From contig NZ_JARUBN010000001.1 of the NCBI RefSeq assembly GCF_029626265.1, positions 8,187,001-8,251,000 on the forward strand: a stretch of 64,000 nucleotides of DNA, written 5' to 3'. Source of the DNA: Micromonospora sp. WMMD1102 (lineage in GTDB: Bacteria; Actinomycetota; Actinomycetes; Mycobacteriales; Micromonosporaceae). Below the pieces are notes generated by a model, which saw nothing but the letters and a program-made list of their open reading frames with translations, ran no database searches and had not been told where the DNA came from. A program made the position numbers and the translations under genes. Positions 35,696 through 45,042 of the stretch are shown here, in pieces. Numbering within the stretch: the first letter of the stretch is position 1; each line of letters opens with the position of its first letter.

Positions 35696-38080
35696 TCAGG
35701 ATTTGCCGAGGCGCTCCAGGGCGCCCCGGGCGACGTCCGGCCGGGTGGTGTACCAGAACGGCGGCAGCGTCCTGCGCAGGAAGGCGCCGTACCCCCGGGC
35801 GGTCTCCAGCCGCGAGTCGAGTACCGCCACCACGCCCTTGTCCCCGGTGGACCGGATCAGCCGGCCGACCCCCTGGGCCAGGCGTACGGCGGCGATCGGC
35901 ACGCTCACCGAGGCGAACCCGGAACCGCCGGAGGCGTCCACCGCCGCCGCCCGGGCCGCCGCCAGCGGCTCGTCGGGGCGGGGGAACGGCAGCCGGTCGA
36001 TCACCACGAGCTGGCAGGCGTCGCCAGGCACGTCCACGCCCTGCCACAGCGACATCACGCCGAAGAGGCAGCTCGCCCGCTCCTCGCGGAACCGCCGGAC
36101 CAGCAGTGGCAGCGCCTCCTCGCCCTGGAGCAGGATCGGCAGGTCGGTACGCGCCCGGAGCAGCTCGGCGGCCTGCAACGCCGCCCGGCGGGACGAGAAG
36201 AGCCCGAGGGTACGGCCACCGAGGGCGCCGACCAGGCCGAGCAGTTCCTCACCGGCCGCCGCCGGCAGGCCCGAGGCAGCCGGCCTGGGCAGGTGCGCGG
36301 CGACGTAGAGGATGCCCTGGCGCGGATAGTCGAACGGTGAGCCGACGTCGAGCGAGCGCCACCCGGCGTCCGCCGCCGCGCTGTCCGCCGCGCTGTCCGA
36401 CCTCGTCCCACCCGCCTGCGTCCGGTCCGGCTTCGCCCCGTCCGCCTGCGTCCGGTCGGCCTGCGTGCCGCCCGCCTGCGTGCCGCCCGCCTGCGCGCGG
36501 TCAGCCTGCGTCCCGCCGGCCTGCGTCTGGTCCGCCTGCCTCCGGGGCGCCTCGCTGGGGCCCGTCGGCGTGCCGGGTCGGGCCGGATCCGGGCGTCCGG
36601 AGCGCAGTGCCGCCGCCCTGGGGTGTGGCCGGGTCGGGTCGGCCGCCGGCTCGGTCGGGGCGGCCAGCCCGAGAGCCCGGGCCACGGTGTCGAACCTGCC
36701 GCCGAGGGCGAGCGTGGCCGAGGTGGCGACCACGGTGCGGTCCTCGTAGAGGTGTGTGGAGAGGGTGCCGGCCACGGAGAGCGGGGCGACGACCAGAGCC
36801 CGCCGGCCGGCGCCACCACCGTCCGGCTTCTCCACCCAGGCCACGTCGTGCTCGGCCTCCTCCAGCAGCCGCTGGGCGGTCTTCGACAGGTCGTCGAGCA
36901 CCGCCTTGGTCTGCTGCTTGCGCACCGGGTCGGGATCGTCGGCCTTGACGTCGCCGATCTTCTCCAGCGCACCCCGGGTCGCCGCGTCCAGCAGCGTGCA
37001 CGCCTCGCGCAGCGGCCCCGGCAACTCGCCGGTGATCCGCCCGCCCGGCGCCTCGGCGAGCCCGACCGCGAGCGCGTCGCCGGCCGCGACCAGTGACTCG
37101 GCCAGCTCCGGGGTGAGCAGCGGCCGGCTGCGCCGGGCGGCCCGGTCGATCAGCTCCGGGATCAGCTCCGCCTGGGCCGCCGAGGAGACCCGGTCGGCCA
37201 GCTCGTGCGCCTCGTCGATCACCAGCAACCTGTGCGGCGGCACGATGTGCCGGCCGGCGAGCATGTCGACGGCGAGCAGGCTGTGGTTGGTCACCACCAC
37301 GTCCGCCTCGCGGGCCCGGGCCCGCGACGCCTCGGCGAAACACTCGGCGCCGTAGGGGCAGCGGCCCGCGCCGACACACTCCCGGGCCGGCATCGAGACC
37401 AGCCGCCACGCCTGGTCGTCGACGCCGGGGTCGAGTTCGTCGCGGTCACCGGTCTCGGTCTCCATCGCCCAGTCCCGGATCCGCTCGATCTGCTTGCCGA
37501 GCCGCCCAGCCTCACCGAGCCACTTGACGCCACCGCCACCGCCACCGCCACTGCCACCGGCACCGCCGCCACGGCCGGGTGCGTCGAAGAGCGCGTCCTC
37601 CGGCTCGTCCTCTGTGGAGTTCTCCAGCCGGGCCAGGCAGAGGTAGTGGTGCCGGCCCTTGAGCACCGCGAAGGTCGGCCGCTGGCCGAGTACCGGGGTG
37701 ACCGCGTCGGCGAGCCGGGGCAGGTCGTGCTCGACGAGCTGCGACTGGAGCGCGAGGGTGGCCGTGGAGACCACCACCGGGCCGTCGACGGTCAGCGCCG
37801 GGGCGAGGTAGGCAAGGGACTTGCCGGTGCCGGTGCCGGCCTGCACCAGCAGGTGCTCGCCGGAGCGGATGCTCTCCTCGATCGCGGTGGCCATCTGCTG
37901 CTGGCCCGGCCGCGCCTTTCCGCCGGGCACGGCGCCGACCGCCGCGGCGAGCAGTTCCGTCCCGCTGGGGCGGTCGCCCCGACGCCGTCGGCGGGACCGG
38001 GGTGCGGGCGGCCGACCGGAGTCCTCCGCCTCGGAACCGATCAGGGTGGGGGCGCTGGAGTCGGTGGCGGGCACGGTCAC
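35696..38080 (-). CDS. DinG/XPD-type ATP-dependent DNA helicase
   Basis: A 794-residue superfamily 2 helicase starting at GTG 38080 (GTG 38074 is equally possible). Motif I is QAGTGTGKSLAYL and motif II is LVIDEAHEL. Four Cys for an iron-sulfur cluster lie in YLCLARL, ECVGAGRCPYG and ECFAEA. The C-terminal helicase domain has CLFGVMSLWQGVDVPGD and VIDRLPFPRPDEP. Two low-complexity inserts interrupt it: a poly-Gly stretch and a ~55-residue TQAGG/TQADR repeat tract (about 36385-36545). It likely unwinds damaged or structured DNA. Confidence 0.9.
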   Translation of the reverse strand: MTVPATDSSAPTLIGSEAEDSGRPPAPRSRRRRRGDRPSGTELLAAAVGAVPGGKARPGQQQMATAIEESIRSGEHLLVQAGTGTGKSLAYLAPALTVDGPVVVSTATLALQSQLVEHDLPRLADAVTPVLGQRPTFAVLKGRHHYLCLARLENSTEDEPEDALFDAPGRGGGAGGSGGGGGGGVKWLGEAGRLGKQIERIRDWAMETETGDRDELDPGVDDQAWRLVSMPARECVGAGRCPYGAECFAEASRARAREADVVVTNHSLLAVDMLAGRHIVPPHRLLVIDEAHELADRVSSAAQAELIPELIDRAARRSRPLLTPELAESLVAAGDALAVGLAEAPGGRITGELPGPLREACTLLDAATRGALEKIGDVKADDPDPVRKQQTKAVLDDLSKTAQRLLEEAEHDVAWVEKPDGGGAGRRALVVAPLSVAGTLSTHLYEDRTVVATSATLALGGRFDTVARALGLAAPTEPAADPTRPHPRAAALRSGRPDPARPGTPTGPSEAPRRQADQTQAGGTQADRAQAGGTQAGGTQADRTQADGAKPDRTQAGGTRSDSAADSAAADAGWRSLDVGSPFDYPRQGILYVAAHLPRPAASGLPAAAGEELLGLVGALGGRTLGLFSSRRAALQAAELLRARTDLPILLQGEEALPLLVRRFREERASCLFGVMSLWQGVDVPGDACQLVVIDRLPFPRPDEPLAAARAAAVDASGGSGFASVSVPIAAVRLAQGVGRLIRSTGDKGVVAVLDSRLETARGYGAFLRRTLPPFWYTTRPDVARGALERLGKS

Positions 38081-38271
38081 TGTGCGACCGTACCCGTCGA
38101 GCCCGACGCCGCCACGCTCCCTCGGCCCGGCGGGTCCCGACGGCCCGGACCGGTCCCTCGGACCAGGGGTGCCCGCCTGCCTCCCGGGCAGCCGGAGGGG
38201 TTGTGGATTTCGACGCCTACCGGACGCTTCGCGCACGGCGTGTATTGGGTTACATCGGTTAGGGTGCGGGC

Positions 38272-38775
38272 ATGTCGAGCGATGTGGTCCGAGTCGTCTA
38301 CCGGAAGTACGACGGCGCCGCACACCGGGACTACCCCGCCCGCAGGCTCGCCGAGGACGACCTCGGCGTGTGGCTCGGCGTGACCGCCGGGACGGAGTCG
38401 GTCTACCACGGCCGGCCCTCGGTGGAGCAGATCCCGTTCGTGCTGCTGGTGCCGCACGACGCCTGGTGGAGTGCGATGTTCAACCCGCCGCCCCGGACCA
38501 GCGAGGTCTACTGCGACATCGCCAGCCCGGCCCGCTGGGAGGGGGACACCGTCCACCTGGTCGACCTCGACCTCGACGTGGTGCGTCGGCGCGGCACCGG
38601 GCTGGTGGAGTTGCGCGACGAGGACGAGTTCGCCGAGCACCGGGTCCGGTTCGGTTATTCCGACGAGACGGTGGCGCAGGCCAGGGCGGCGGCGGAGTGG
38701 CTGCTCGGGGCGCTCGGCGACGGCACCGAGCCGTTCGCGACCGCGTACCGCAAGTGGCTCGCCCTGGTGGTCTGA
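38272..38775 (+). CDS. DUF402 family protein
   Basis: A 167-residue protein with the DUF402 (FomD/YgaC-like) pattern: YRKYDGAAHRDYPA, GVWLGVTAGT, then the acidic metal-binding core EVYCDIASPARW and VHLVDLDLDVV. Family members are nucleotide-phosphate hydrolases such as FomD and nucleoside di/triphosphatases. It starts 191 bases from the divergent helicase gene and is probably monocistronic. Confidence 0.85.
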   Translation: MSSDVVRVVYRKYDGAAHRDYPARRLAEDDLGVWLGVTAGTESVYHGRPSVEQIPFVLLVPHDAWWSAMFNPPPRTSEVYCDIASPARWEGDTVHLVDLDLDVVRRRGTGLVELRDEDEFAEHRVRFGYSDETVAQARAAAEWLLGALGDGTEPFATAYRKWLALVV

Positions 38776-38850
38776 TCCCGACACCGCCCAGCCCCACCCA
38801 GCCCCACCCGCGCGGACGGCCGGGGCAGCGGCGCGGACGCCTGGCGGATG

Positions 38851-39822
38851 CTATGCCTGAGGCAGCCAGCGGTGCTCGTCGTGGGCGATCCGGGGCACCC
38901 GGGTCAGCTTCTCCGGGTTCAGCTGGTGGTAGACCGCGGTGATCCGGCCCCCGGCGGTGGCGAACCACATCACGCCGTGCAGCGGCTGGCCGGGCCGGTA
39001 GTCCCCCTCGATCTGGAGGCCGAGCGCGCCGTTGACGAGTACCGGTCGCATCCGCAGGTTCTCGGTCTCCCAGGCGGCCCGGCGGATCACCCCGAGCGCG
39101 AACCGGGCGACCTTGGCCGCGCCGACCACCGGCTGCCGGGTGGTCGGGAAGAGACCGCCGCCGTCGCCGACGAAGACCACCTCCGGGGCGAGTATCTCGA
39201 GCAGCCGCTCGGGTTCGCCGGACTCGACGGCCCGGAGGAAGGCGCTGACCAGCCGCTGGTGTTCGGCCGGGTCGGCGGGCTGGCGGGGGCCGTCGGCGGT
39301 GACCGCGCGCCGGGCCCGGGAGGCGAGCTGCCGGGCGGCGGCCGGGGTGGTGGCCAGCACCGTGGCGATCTCGGCGAACGGCACGGCGAAGACGTCGTGC
39401 AGTACGAACGCGACCCGCTGCTCCGGGCTGAGGCGTTCCAGCACGGTCAGCAGGGCGATGCCGACCTGTTCGGTGTGCGCGGCCCGCTCGGCCGGGTCGG
39501 GGGCGAACCCGTGCGTCCCGTCGGCGGCCGGGCCGGGCAGCCGGCTCACGATCGGCTCCGGCAGCCACTCGCCCGGGTACGCCTCCCGGCGTACCCGGGC
39601 GGAGCGGAGCACGTCGAGGCAGAGCCGGGCGGTGGCGGTGGTGAGCCAGCCGCGCAGGTCGCGTACCTCGGCGCGGGCCTGCGGGGTGGCCAGGGCGGCG
39701 GCGTACCGCAGCCAGGTCTCCTGTACGGCGTCCTCGGCCTCCGCCCGGCTGCCGAGCATCCGGTACGCGACCATGGTCAGATGTTCCCGTTCGGCCTCGA
39801 ACTCGCTGGCCAGATCCCGCAC
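38851..39822 (-). CDS. sigJ: ECF sigma factor, SigJ/ECF41 type
   Basis: A 323-residue sigma factor. Region 2 is AYRMLGSRAEAEDAVQETWLRY, region 4 is LSPEQRVAFVLHDVF and ATTPAAARQLASRARR. The linker motif WLPEP and the SnoaL-like C-terminal extension with DGGGLF are signatures of ECF41, where the extension acts as a built-in anti-sigma domain. The usual partner (a carboxymuconolactone decarboxylase or oxidoreductase gene) is not adjacent. Confidence 0.9.
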   Translation of the reverse strand: MRDLASEFEAEREHLTMVAYRMLGSRAEAEDAVQETWLRYAAALATPQARAEVRDLRGWLTTATARLCLDVLRSARVRREAYPGEWLPEPIVSRLPGPAADGTHGFAPDPAERAAHTEQVGIALLTVLERLSPEQRVAFVLHDVFAVPFAEIATVLATTPAAARQLASRARRAVTADGPRQPADPAEHQRLVSAFLRAVESGEPERLLEILAPEVVFVGDGGGLFPTTRQPVVGAAKVARFALGVIRRAAWETENLRMRPVLVNGALGLQIEGDYRPGQPLHGVMWFATAGGRITAVYHQLNPEKLTRVPRIAHDEHRWLPQA

Positions 39823-40186
39823 CGCCGCCTCCTGCCGCCGTACGTCCCCTGTCGCGAGGTTAGCTCCGGCGCGGGGGCGGCCGCAGGCGGGTGTCCGCCG
39901 AGTTCGTGCCCGGACCGGGAGGTAAGGGTGGAACTGGGCGCCGACGGCGTGGCCGGGCGGTTGCCGGGGCGGCGAATCTCACACCCCTGTCGTTCGGGCC
40001 GGTTCGCCGGGGTTCGTGCCCTCGTGTCGGGGAATTAGGTGAACGTTGGGTGAATGACAGGTGAACCGCCCTCGACCAGGGGTGGGCGGGCGAGAATCCC
40101 GATCCGAGGTTTCCTAGCATTCCCCAGGGGCAGCCTCCTGCGGCCCGCCGCCACCCGTCCGCCGACCGCAACGAGGTACCCGAGCC
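39823..40186 (+). other. 364-bp gap between sigJ and the DUF47/pit operon
   Basis: I see no gene. The part near 40038-40070 holds PHO-box-like repeats. The sigJ side (39823-39990) is GC-rich without a recognisable motif, and it presumably contains the sigJ promoter. Confidence 0.5.
40038..40070 (-). promoter_or_regulatory. PHO box upstream of the DUF47/pit operon
   Basis: Three 11-base direct repeats, GGTGAACGTTG, GGTGAATGACA and GGTGAACCGCC, run end to end. On the minus strand they read GTTCACC/ATTCACC, matching the PhoP direct-repeat unit of Streptomyces (GTTCACC plus four bases). They lie ~115 bases before the DUF47 gene, so phosphate-dependent PhoP control is expected. Confidence 0.8.
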
Positions 40187-40813
40187 GTGAAGTTTTCCCT
40201 CCGCCCTTCCGAGGGCGCCTTCTACGAGTTGTTCAGCAGAGCCGCTCAGAATCTGGTACGCGGTACCGAGCTGCTGAACGAGCTGGCCCTGCCCGGAGTC
40301 GACGTGCAGTCGGTGAGCGAGCGGCTCACCGAGGTCGAACACGACAGCGACCAGATCACCCACGACCTGTACAAGAAGATCAACTCTACCTTCGTCACGC
40401 CGTTCGACCGGGAGGACATCTACCGGCTCGGCTCGCTGCTCGACGACGTGATGGACCACCTGGAGGCGGTCGGCAACCTGCTCTACCTCTACGGGCTGAC
40501 CAAGCTGCCGTCGCTGCCCCGGGAGATGCACGAACTGGTGAACGTCCTCGACCAGCAGGCCAAGCTCACCGCCGAGGCGATGCCCCGGCTGCGGGCGATG
40601 AAGGACCTGGAGGACTACTGGATCGAGTGCAACCGGCTGGAGAACGACGGCGACCAGGCGTACCGGATGCTGCTGGTCCGGCTCTTCTCCGGCGAGTACG
40701 ACGCGTTGACGGTGCTGAAGATGAAGGAGGTCGCCGACGAGCTGGAGGCGGCCTGTGACGCCTTCGAGCACGTGGCCAACACGGTCGAGACCATCGCGGT
40801 GAAGGAAAGCTGA
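40187..40813 (+). CDS. DUF47 (PhoU-like) protein, Pit accessory
   Basis: A 208-residue helical protein from GTG 40187. EVEHDSDQITHDLYKKI and DREDIYRLGSLLDDVMDHLE contain the conserved acidic residues that bind metal clusters in the PhoU/DUF47 family. It sits 6 bp before pit, the standard pairing in which the DUF47 protein modulates the transporter. A PHO box precedes it. Confidence 0.92.
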   Translation: MKFSLRPSEGAFYELFSRAAQNLVRGTELLNELALPGVDVQSVSERLTEVEHDSDQITHDLYKKINSTFVTPFDREDIYRLGSLLDDVMDHLEAVGNLLYLYGLTKLPSLPREMHELVNVLDQQAKLTAEAMPRLRAMKDLEDYWIECNRLENDGDQAYRMLLVRLFSGEYDALTVLKMKEVADELEAACDAFEHVANTVETIAVKES

Positions 40814-40819
40814 CCCGCC

Positions 40820-41821
40820 GTGTCTCCTGAACTCATCGCCGTACTGGCGGTGATCGCCGTCGCGCTGCTCTTCGACTACACAAACGGGTTCCACGACGCC
40901 GCGAACGCGATCGCCACCAGCATCTCCACCCGGGCGCTGACTCCCCGGGTCGCGCTCGCCATGGCGGCGATCGGCAACTTCATCGGGGCGCACTTCGGCG
41001 CGGACGTGGCCAAGACGGTCGGCTCCGGTCTGGTCGACCTGCCGACCGGCGTCTCCAGCCTGGGCATCGTCTTCGCCGGAGTGATCGGTGCGATCACCTG
41101 GAATCTCGTCACCTGGTATTTCGGCCTGCCGTCGTCCTCCTCGCACGCGCTGATCGGCGGGCTGGTCGGTTCGACACTGGCCGCCTCCGGCACGGTGCTC
41201 TGGAAGGGCATCGGCGAGGACGTCGTACTGCCGATGATCCTCTCCCCGCTGGTCGGCTTCCTCCTCGGCTACCTGGTGATGGTCGCCGTGCAGTGGATCT
41301 TCCGGAACGGGCAGCCGGGCAAGCTGAACCGGGGCTTCCGGTGGGCGCAGACCGCCTCGGCGGCGGCGATGTCGATCGGGCACGGCATGCAGGACGCCGC
41401 CAAGACGATCGGCATCGTGGTGCTCGCCCTCTTCGTCGGCGGCTACCAGGACAGTGCCGAGCACATCCCGGAGTGGGCGTTCTGGACCTCGGCGACGGTG
41501 TTGGCGCTCGGCACCTACGCGGGCGGCTGGCGGATCATCCGTACCCTCGGTCGGAAGATCATCGACCTGCGTCCGCCGGAGGGCTTCGCCGCCGAGACCG
41601 TCGCCAGCGGCGTGCTCTACTTCAACGCCCTGGTGCTGGGCGCACCGATCTCCACCACGCACACCATCACCTCGGCGATCATGGGCGTCGGGGCGACCAA
41701 GCGGCTCTCCGCCGTCCGCTGGGGCGTCGCCGGCAACATCGTCGGCGCCTGGGTGCTCACCTTCCCGGCCGCCGGCTCGATCGGCGCCCTGATGTACTTC
41801 CTCGTCAACCCCCTCTTCTAG
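40820..41821 (+). CDS. pit: Low-affinity inorganic phosphate transporter
   Basis: A 333-residue membrane protein of the PiT/PHO-4 family from GTG 40820. Both family signatures are visible: FDYTNGFHDAANAIATSIS at the N-terminus and VLGAPISTTHTITSAIMG in the C-terminal half, with about ten hydrophobic segments. It takes up metal-phosphate by proton symport. It is co-transcribed with the DUF47 gene and followed by a strong hairpin. Confidence 0.95.
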   Translation: MSPELIAVLAVIAVALLFDYTNGFHDAANAIATSISTRALTPRVALAMAAIGNFIGAHFGADVAKTVGSGLVDLPTGVSSLGIVFAGVIGAITWNLVTWYFGLPSSSSHALIGGLVGSTLAASGTVLWKGIGEDVVLPMILSPLVGFLLGYLVMVAVQWIFRNGQPGKLNRGFRWAQTASAAAMSIGHGMQDAAKTIGIVVLALFVGGYQDSAEHIPEWAFWTSATVLALGTYAGGWRIIRTLGRKIIDLRPPEGFAAETVASGVLYFNALVLGAPISTTHTITSAIMGVGATKRLSAVRWGVAGNIVGAWVLTFPAAGSIGALMYFLVNPLF

Positions 41822-41832
41822 GCAGAAGGTGT

Positions 41833-41882
41833 AAGGAAGGGCCCCCGCTACAACAGAAAACGATAAGCGGGGGCCCTTCCTT
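41833..41882. terminator. Bidirectional hairpin terminator with CGATAAG loop
   Basis: AAGGAAGGGCCCCCGCT (41833-41849) and AGCGGGGGCCCTTCCTT (41866-41882) form a perfect 17-bp stem in the gap between convergent pit and the oxidoreductase gene. The 16-base loop contains AACGATA, continuing into AG of the stem. A related hairpin is at 51543. Confidence 0.9.
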
Positions 41883-42878
41883 TCACGGATACGTGACGCC
41901 GAGCTGTTCGCGGATGTCGTCGAGCAGGGCCATCACCTCGAGGGTCGCGGCGTGCGGCACCAGCGGGCTCTCCAGCAGCCCGGCGGCGAGGCAGCGCTGC
42001 ACCTCGGCCGCCTCGTGCTGGTAGCCCGAGCCGGCCAGCTCGACCGGCAGCAGTTCCGGGTCGGCGCCGTCGCGCAGCAGGGTGACCTGGCCCGGCCGGT
42101 AGAACGGCGGGGCCAGCTCGATCCGGCCGGTCCGCCCGGTGACCGTCGCCGCCACCCGGGTCGCGCCGATCATGCCGCAGCTCAGCGTGGCGACCGCGCC
42201 GGAGTCGTAGCCGAGGATGACCCCGGTGTTCTCGTCCACCCCCTCCGGGCTGATCTTCGCCCAGGAGCGGACCTGGTCCGGCACGCCGAGCAGCAGGTGC
42301 GCCAGGCTGATCGGATAGACCCCGAGGTCCAGCAGCGCACCACCGCCGAGCGCGCGGGCCCGCATCCGGTGCTCCGGCGGGAACGGCCCGCCGACCCCGA
42401 AGTCCGCCTGCACGCCGGTCACCTCGCCGATCGCCCCGTCGGCGATCAGTTCCAGGATCCGGAGTACGGCCGGATTGCACCGCATCCACATCGCCTCCAT
42501 CAGGAAGCGCCCCTTGGCGGTGGCCGCGTCGACGAGGCGCTGCGCGGCGGGCCGGTCCAGGGTGATCGGCTTCTCGACGAGTACCGCCCGGCCGGCGTCC
42601 AGGCAGGCGCTGGCGGCGTCGAAGTGCGCCGCGTGCGGGGTGGCGACGTACACCACGTCGAGGTCGTCGTCGGCGGCGAACTCCTGCCACGACCCGTACG
42701 CCCGGGGGATCTGGTGGCGGTCGGCGAAGGCGCGGGCGGTCTCCAGCGTGCGGGAGCCGACGGCGACGACCTCCGCGTCCGGCAGCAGCCGGAGGTCCTC
42801 GACGAAGGTGGCGGCGATGTAGCCGGTGGCCAGGATGCCCCAACGTGTCGTTCTCCCAGGGCTGTATCGCTGAGCCAT
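41883..42878 (-). CDS. Gfo/Idh/MocA family oxidoreductase
   Basis: A 331-residue NAD(P)-dependent enzyme. The Rossmann region is GILATGYIAATFVEDL (G-x-x-x-x-G variant), the diagnostic EKPITLD loop carries the catalytic Lys, and GGGALLDLGVYPISLAH holds the conserved C-terminal-domain Asp/His region. The family oxidises sugars, inositols or trans-dihydrodiols; the substrate is not evident. Its stop abuts the hairpin terminator. Confidence 0.88.
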   Translation of the reverse strand: MAQRYSPGRTTRWGILATGYIAATFVEDLRLLPDAEVVAVGSRTLETARAFADRHQIPRAYGSWQEFAADDDLDVVYVATPHAAHFDAASACLDAGRAVLVEKPITLDRPAAQRLVDAATAKGRFLMEAMWMRCNPAVLRILELIADGAIGEVTGVQADFGVGGPFPPEHRMRARALGGGALLDLGVYPISLAHLLLGVPDQVRSWAKISPEGVDENTGVILGYDSGAVATLSCGMIGATRVAATVTGRTGRIELAPPFYRPGQVTLLRDGADPELLPVELAGSGYQHEAAEVQRCLAAGLLESPLVPHAATLEVMALLDDIREQLGVTYP

Positions 42879-43164
42879 GGCACCCCTTCAATCTGTCCCG
42901 GGCTGCCCTGGGTCGCCAGATTGGCTGTCGTGATGGCGTCTGCGGCGTGCGTGTCGCCCGCGCCGCGTCGCCTTGTCGATCTAGTGGGGAGTCTACGAAC
43001 GCCGAGGAGAGCCGACAAGCGCCATCGGCGACTGCATGAGCGCCACGTACTCCGTGAGATACCGGTGGCAGCACCAACAGCTACGAGAACCAGATCTGGT
43101 TCACCGGCTGATCGCTGAAGTCGCTGTCGGCAGCCGGGCACACGCAGCGGCTACGATCCTCGAA

Positions 43165-43818
43165 GTGACCGAGCCGTCCTACTTGAGCGCCACCCGTGCC
43201 GCCTACGACACCGTCGCCGTTGACTATGCCAACCTCCTGAGTACGGAACCTCCGGAAACGCCGCTGGACCTTGCGATGCTTGCGGCGTTCGCGGACCTTG
43301 TGCGGTCCGTTGGCGCCGGCTCGGTCGCCGACATCGGTTGCGGCCCGGGCCGTATCACGGCACACCTGCGCTCTCTTGGTTTAACCGCTTTCGGCATCGA
43401 CCTGTCGCCGGCGATGGTGGCGGAGGCTCGCCGGACGTACCCGGATCTGCGGTTCGACGACGGGTCCATGACCGAATTGGACCTGAAGGAGGGTTCTGTC
43501 GGCGGCATCGTCGCCTGGTACTCGATCATCCACACACCACCAGAGCTGTTGCCGGTGGTGTTCGCCGAGTTTCACCGGGTGCTGACTCCAGGCGGCCATG
43601 CGCTGATCGCGTTCCAAGCTGGCAACGAGCGTCTGCACATCGAGCCGGGGTACGGCCACAGTGTGTCGCTCGACGCCTACCGGTTGACACCTGATCATGT
43701 CGCCGAGCTGTTGCTGCAGGCCGGCCTGGTCGAACACACCCGGCTGCTCCGCGGGCCGGAGCCGCGCGAGAAGGTCCAGCAGGCCTTTCTCCTGGCACGC
43801 AAGCCCGGGATGTTGTAG
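43165..43818 (+). CDS. Class I SAM-dependent methyltransferase
   Basis: A 217-residue methyltransferase. The SAM-binding motif I is VADIGCGPGRITAHL, with the acidic residue FGIDLSPAMV after beta2 and GGIVAWYSIIH at motif IV. GTG 43165 is preferred; an in-frame ATG at 43036 would add 43 residues without methyltransferase character. Codon use is a little less GC-rich than its neighbours. Substrate unknown. The 286 bp before it hold no other gene that I can support. Confidence 0.85.
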   Translation: MTEPSYLSATRAAYDTVAVDYANLLSTEPPETPLDLAMLAAFADLVRSVGAGSVADIGCGPGRITAHLRSLGLTAFGIDLSPAMVAEARRTYPDLRFDDGSMTELDLKEGSVGGIVAWYSIIHTPPELLPVVFAEFHRVLTPGGHALIAFQAGNERLHIEPGYGHSVSLDAYRLTPDHVAELLLQAGLVEHTRLLRGPEPREKVQQAFLLARKPGML

Positions 43819-44026
43819 TGCCCTGACACGCGTCCGCAGTGTGGGTCGCAGTGACGGTCGACGACAAGGCGGGGCCTGCCGACCGATGACCCGGCCGGCC
43901 CGTGCGTCACACGCGCAGGCACGACCGCCATGGGAGGTCCTGCGCCAGTGTAATGGGTCGGCCGGGTCTTGGTACTGGTGTCGCGAGCGGGGCCAAGCCG
44001 GCGGCCTCTGGCACCGGACTGCGCGA

Positions 44027-44866
44027 TCAGCCGGCGGATGAGGGCGGGTATCCGGGTTCCAGATTCCAGCCGAAGGCGATGCCTTGACCCTGTTCGGCCG
44101 CGATCGCCGCGATGGAGTGGATCGCGGCGAGCTGCCACGGGTGGCTGTTGCCGTCGGAGCAGGTCGCCCCCGGCACGCGCCGGGCGGCCTCGATCTCGGC
44201 GATCGTGGCCGCCTGGTAGATCGGCTGGTGGCAGCTCAGGGCGTCGGCCAGCAGCCACGATTCGTCGGCGTCGAGCCACCCGCGGACGCCGACCGGTTGC
44301 TCCTCGTCTCCGGCGGTCCAGGCCATCGACCGTTCCTCCAGCCACTCCATCAGCTGTCTGACCTCGATGTCGTACGGGAGCATGGCTTCCGGCGAGTCCA
44401 CACACCAGTCGAGCAGGCTGTGGCCGGCGACCGCGACGCCTTCGCCAAGGCAGGTCTGCTCCAGCACCGCCAGCATCAGGCTGCACAGGTCTTCCCATTC
44501 TGGCCTGCCCTCGACCGGCTCCGGCTCGGCCGCGGGGACTGGTGCCCGACCGTCCCCGGGCGGTGTTCGGACTCGCCGCTTCGGCCGTGGTGGATCTGGT
44601 ACGGCCAGCTCGGACGGCCACCACCCGGTCAGGTCCGGAGCGGCCATCAGGGCCGCGGTGACGCGGCGCAGGTGCGGGGTGAAGCGGGGGACGGGAGCCG
44701 ACATGGTGCTGGCCGGCCGCCACACCTGCGCCAGCCACGGCTCGGCCTCGTCGTCGCCGTGCAACTGGCGGAAGGCTGGGACCACCCGCTCGCGGAACTT
44801 CCGACAGTCGAACAGGTGCAGGCCGGCGTCAACGAGGTATTCGTCCACCATCCGATCATCGCACAT
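44027..44866 (-). CDS. Hypothetical protein, Trp-rich soluble
   Basis: A 279-residue protein from ATG 44866 (another ATG at 44851). I do not recognise the family. It is acidic, soluble and rich in Trp, with a central Pro/Arg/Glu linker (PDPPRPKRRVRTPP). The N-terminal portion reads LFDCRKFRERVVPAFRQLHGD, and a helical C-terminal half reads EWLEERSMAWTAGD and WLLADALSCHQP. No catalytic motif is evident. An earlier in-frame start would add non-protein-like sequence. Confidence 0.65.
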   Translation of the reverse strand: MCDDRMVDEYLVDAGLHLFDCRKFRERVVPAFRQLHGDDEAEPWLAQVWRPASTMSAPVPRFTPHLRRVTAALMAAPDLTGWWPSELAVPDPPRPKRRVRTPPGDGRAPVPAAEPEPVEGRPEWEDLCSLMLAVLEQTCLGEGVAVAGHSLLDWCVDSPEAMLPYDIEVRQLMEWLEERSMAWTAGDEEQPVGVRGWLDADESWLLADALSCHQPIYQAATIAEIEAARRVPGATCSDGNSHPWQLAAIHSIAAIAAEQGQGIAFGWNLEPGYPPSSAG

Positions 44867-44950
44867 GCTGTCATAAATCCTTATCGATTGCCGCGCCGGG
44901 CCACGCCGCAAGCCCGGCCGGGCCTCTCCGCCCTGCCATCCGACCGAAAG

Positions 44951-44992
44951 CCGGTCCCGCCCGTGGTGCTGAGTCATCACGGGCGGGACCGG
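44951..44992. terminator. Strong terminator after the giant subtilisin gene
   Basis: CCGGTCCCGCCCGTG (44951-44965) and CACGGGCGGGACCGG (44978-44992) form a perfect 15-bp stem with a 12-base loop, 51 bases past the subtilisin stop (45043, minus strand). Confidence 0.85.
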
Positions 44993-45042
44993 CCGACCCG
45001 GCCTTATCCTCGCCGCCGCCTCGAACCGGTGGCGCCGCCCGG

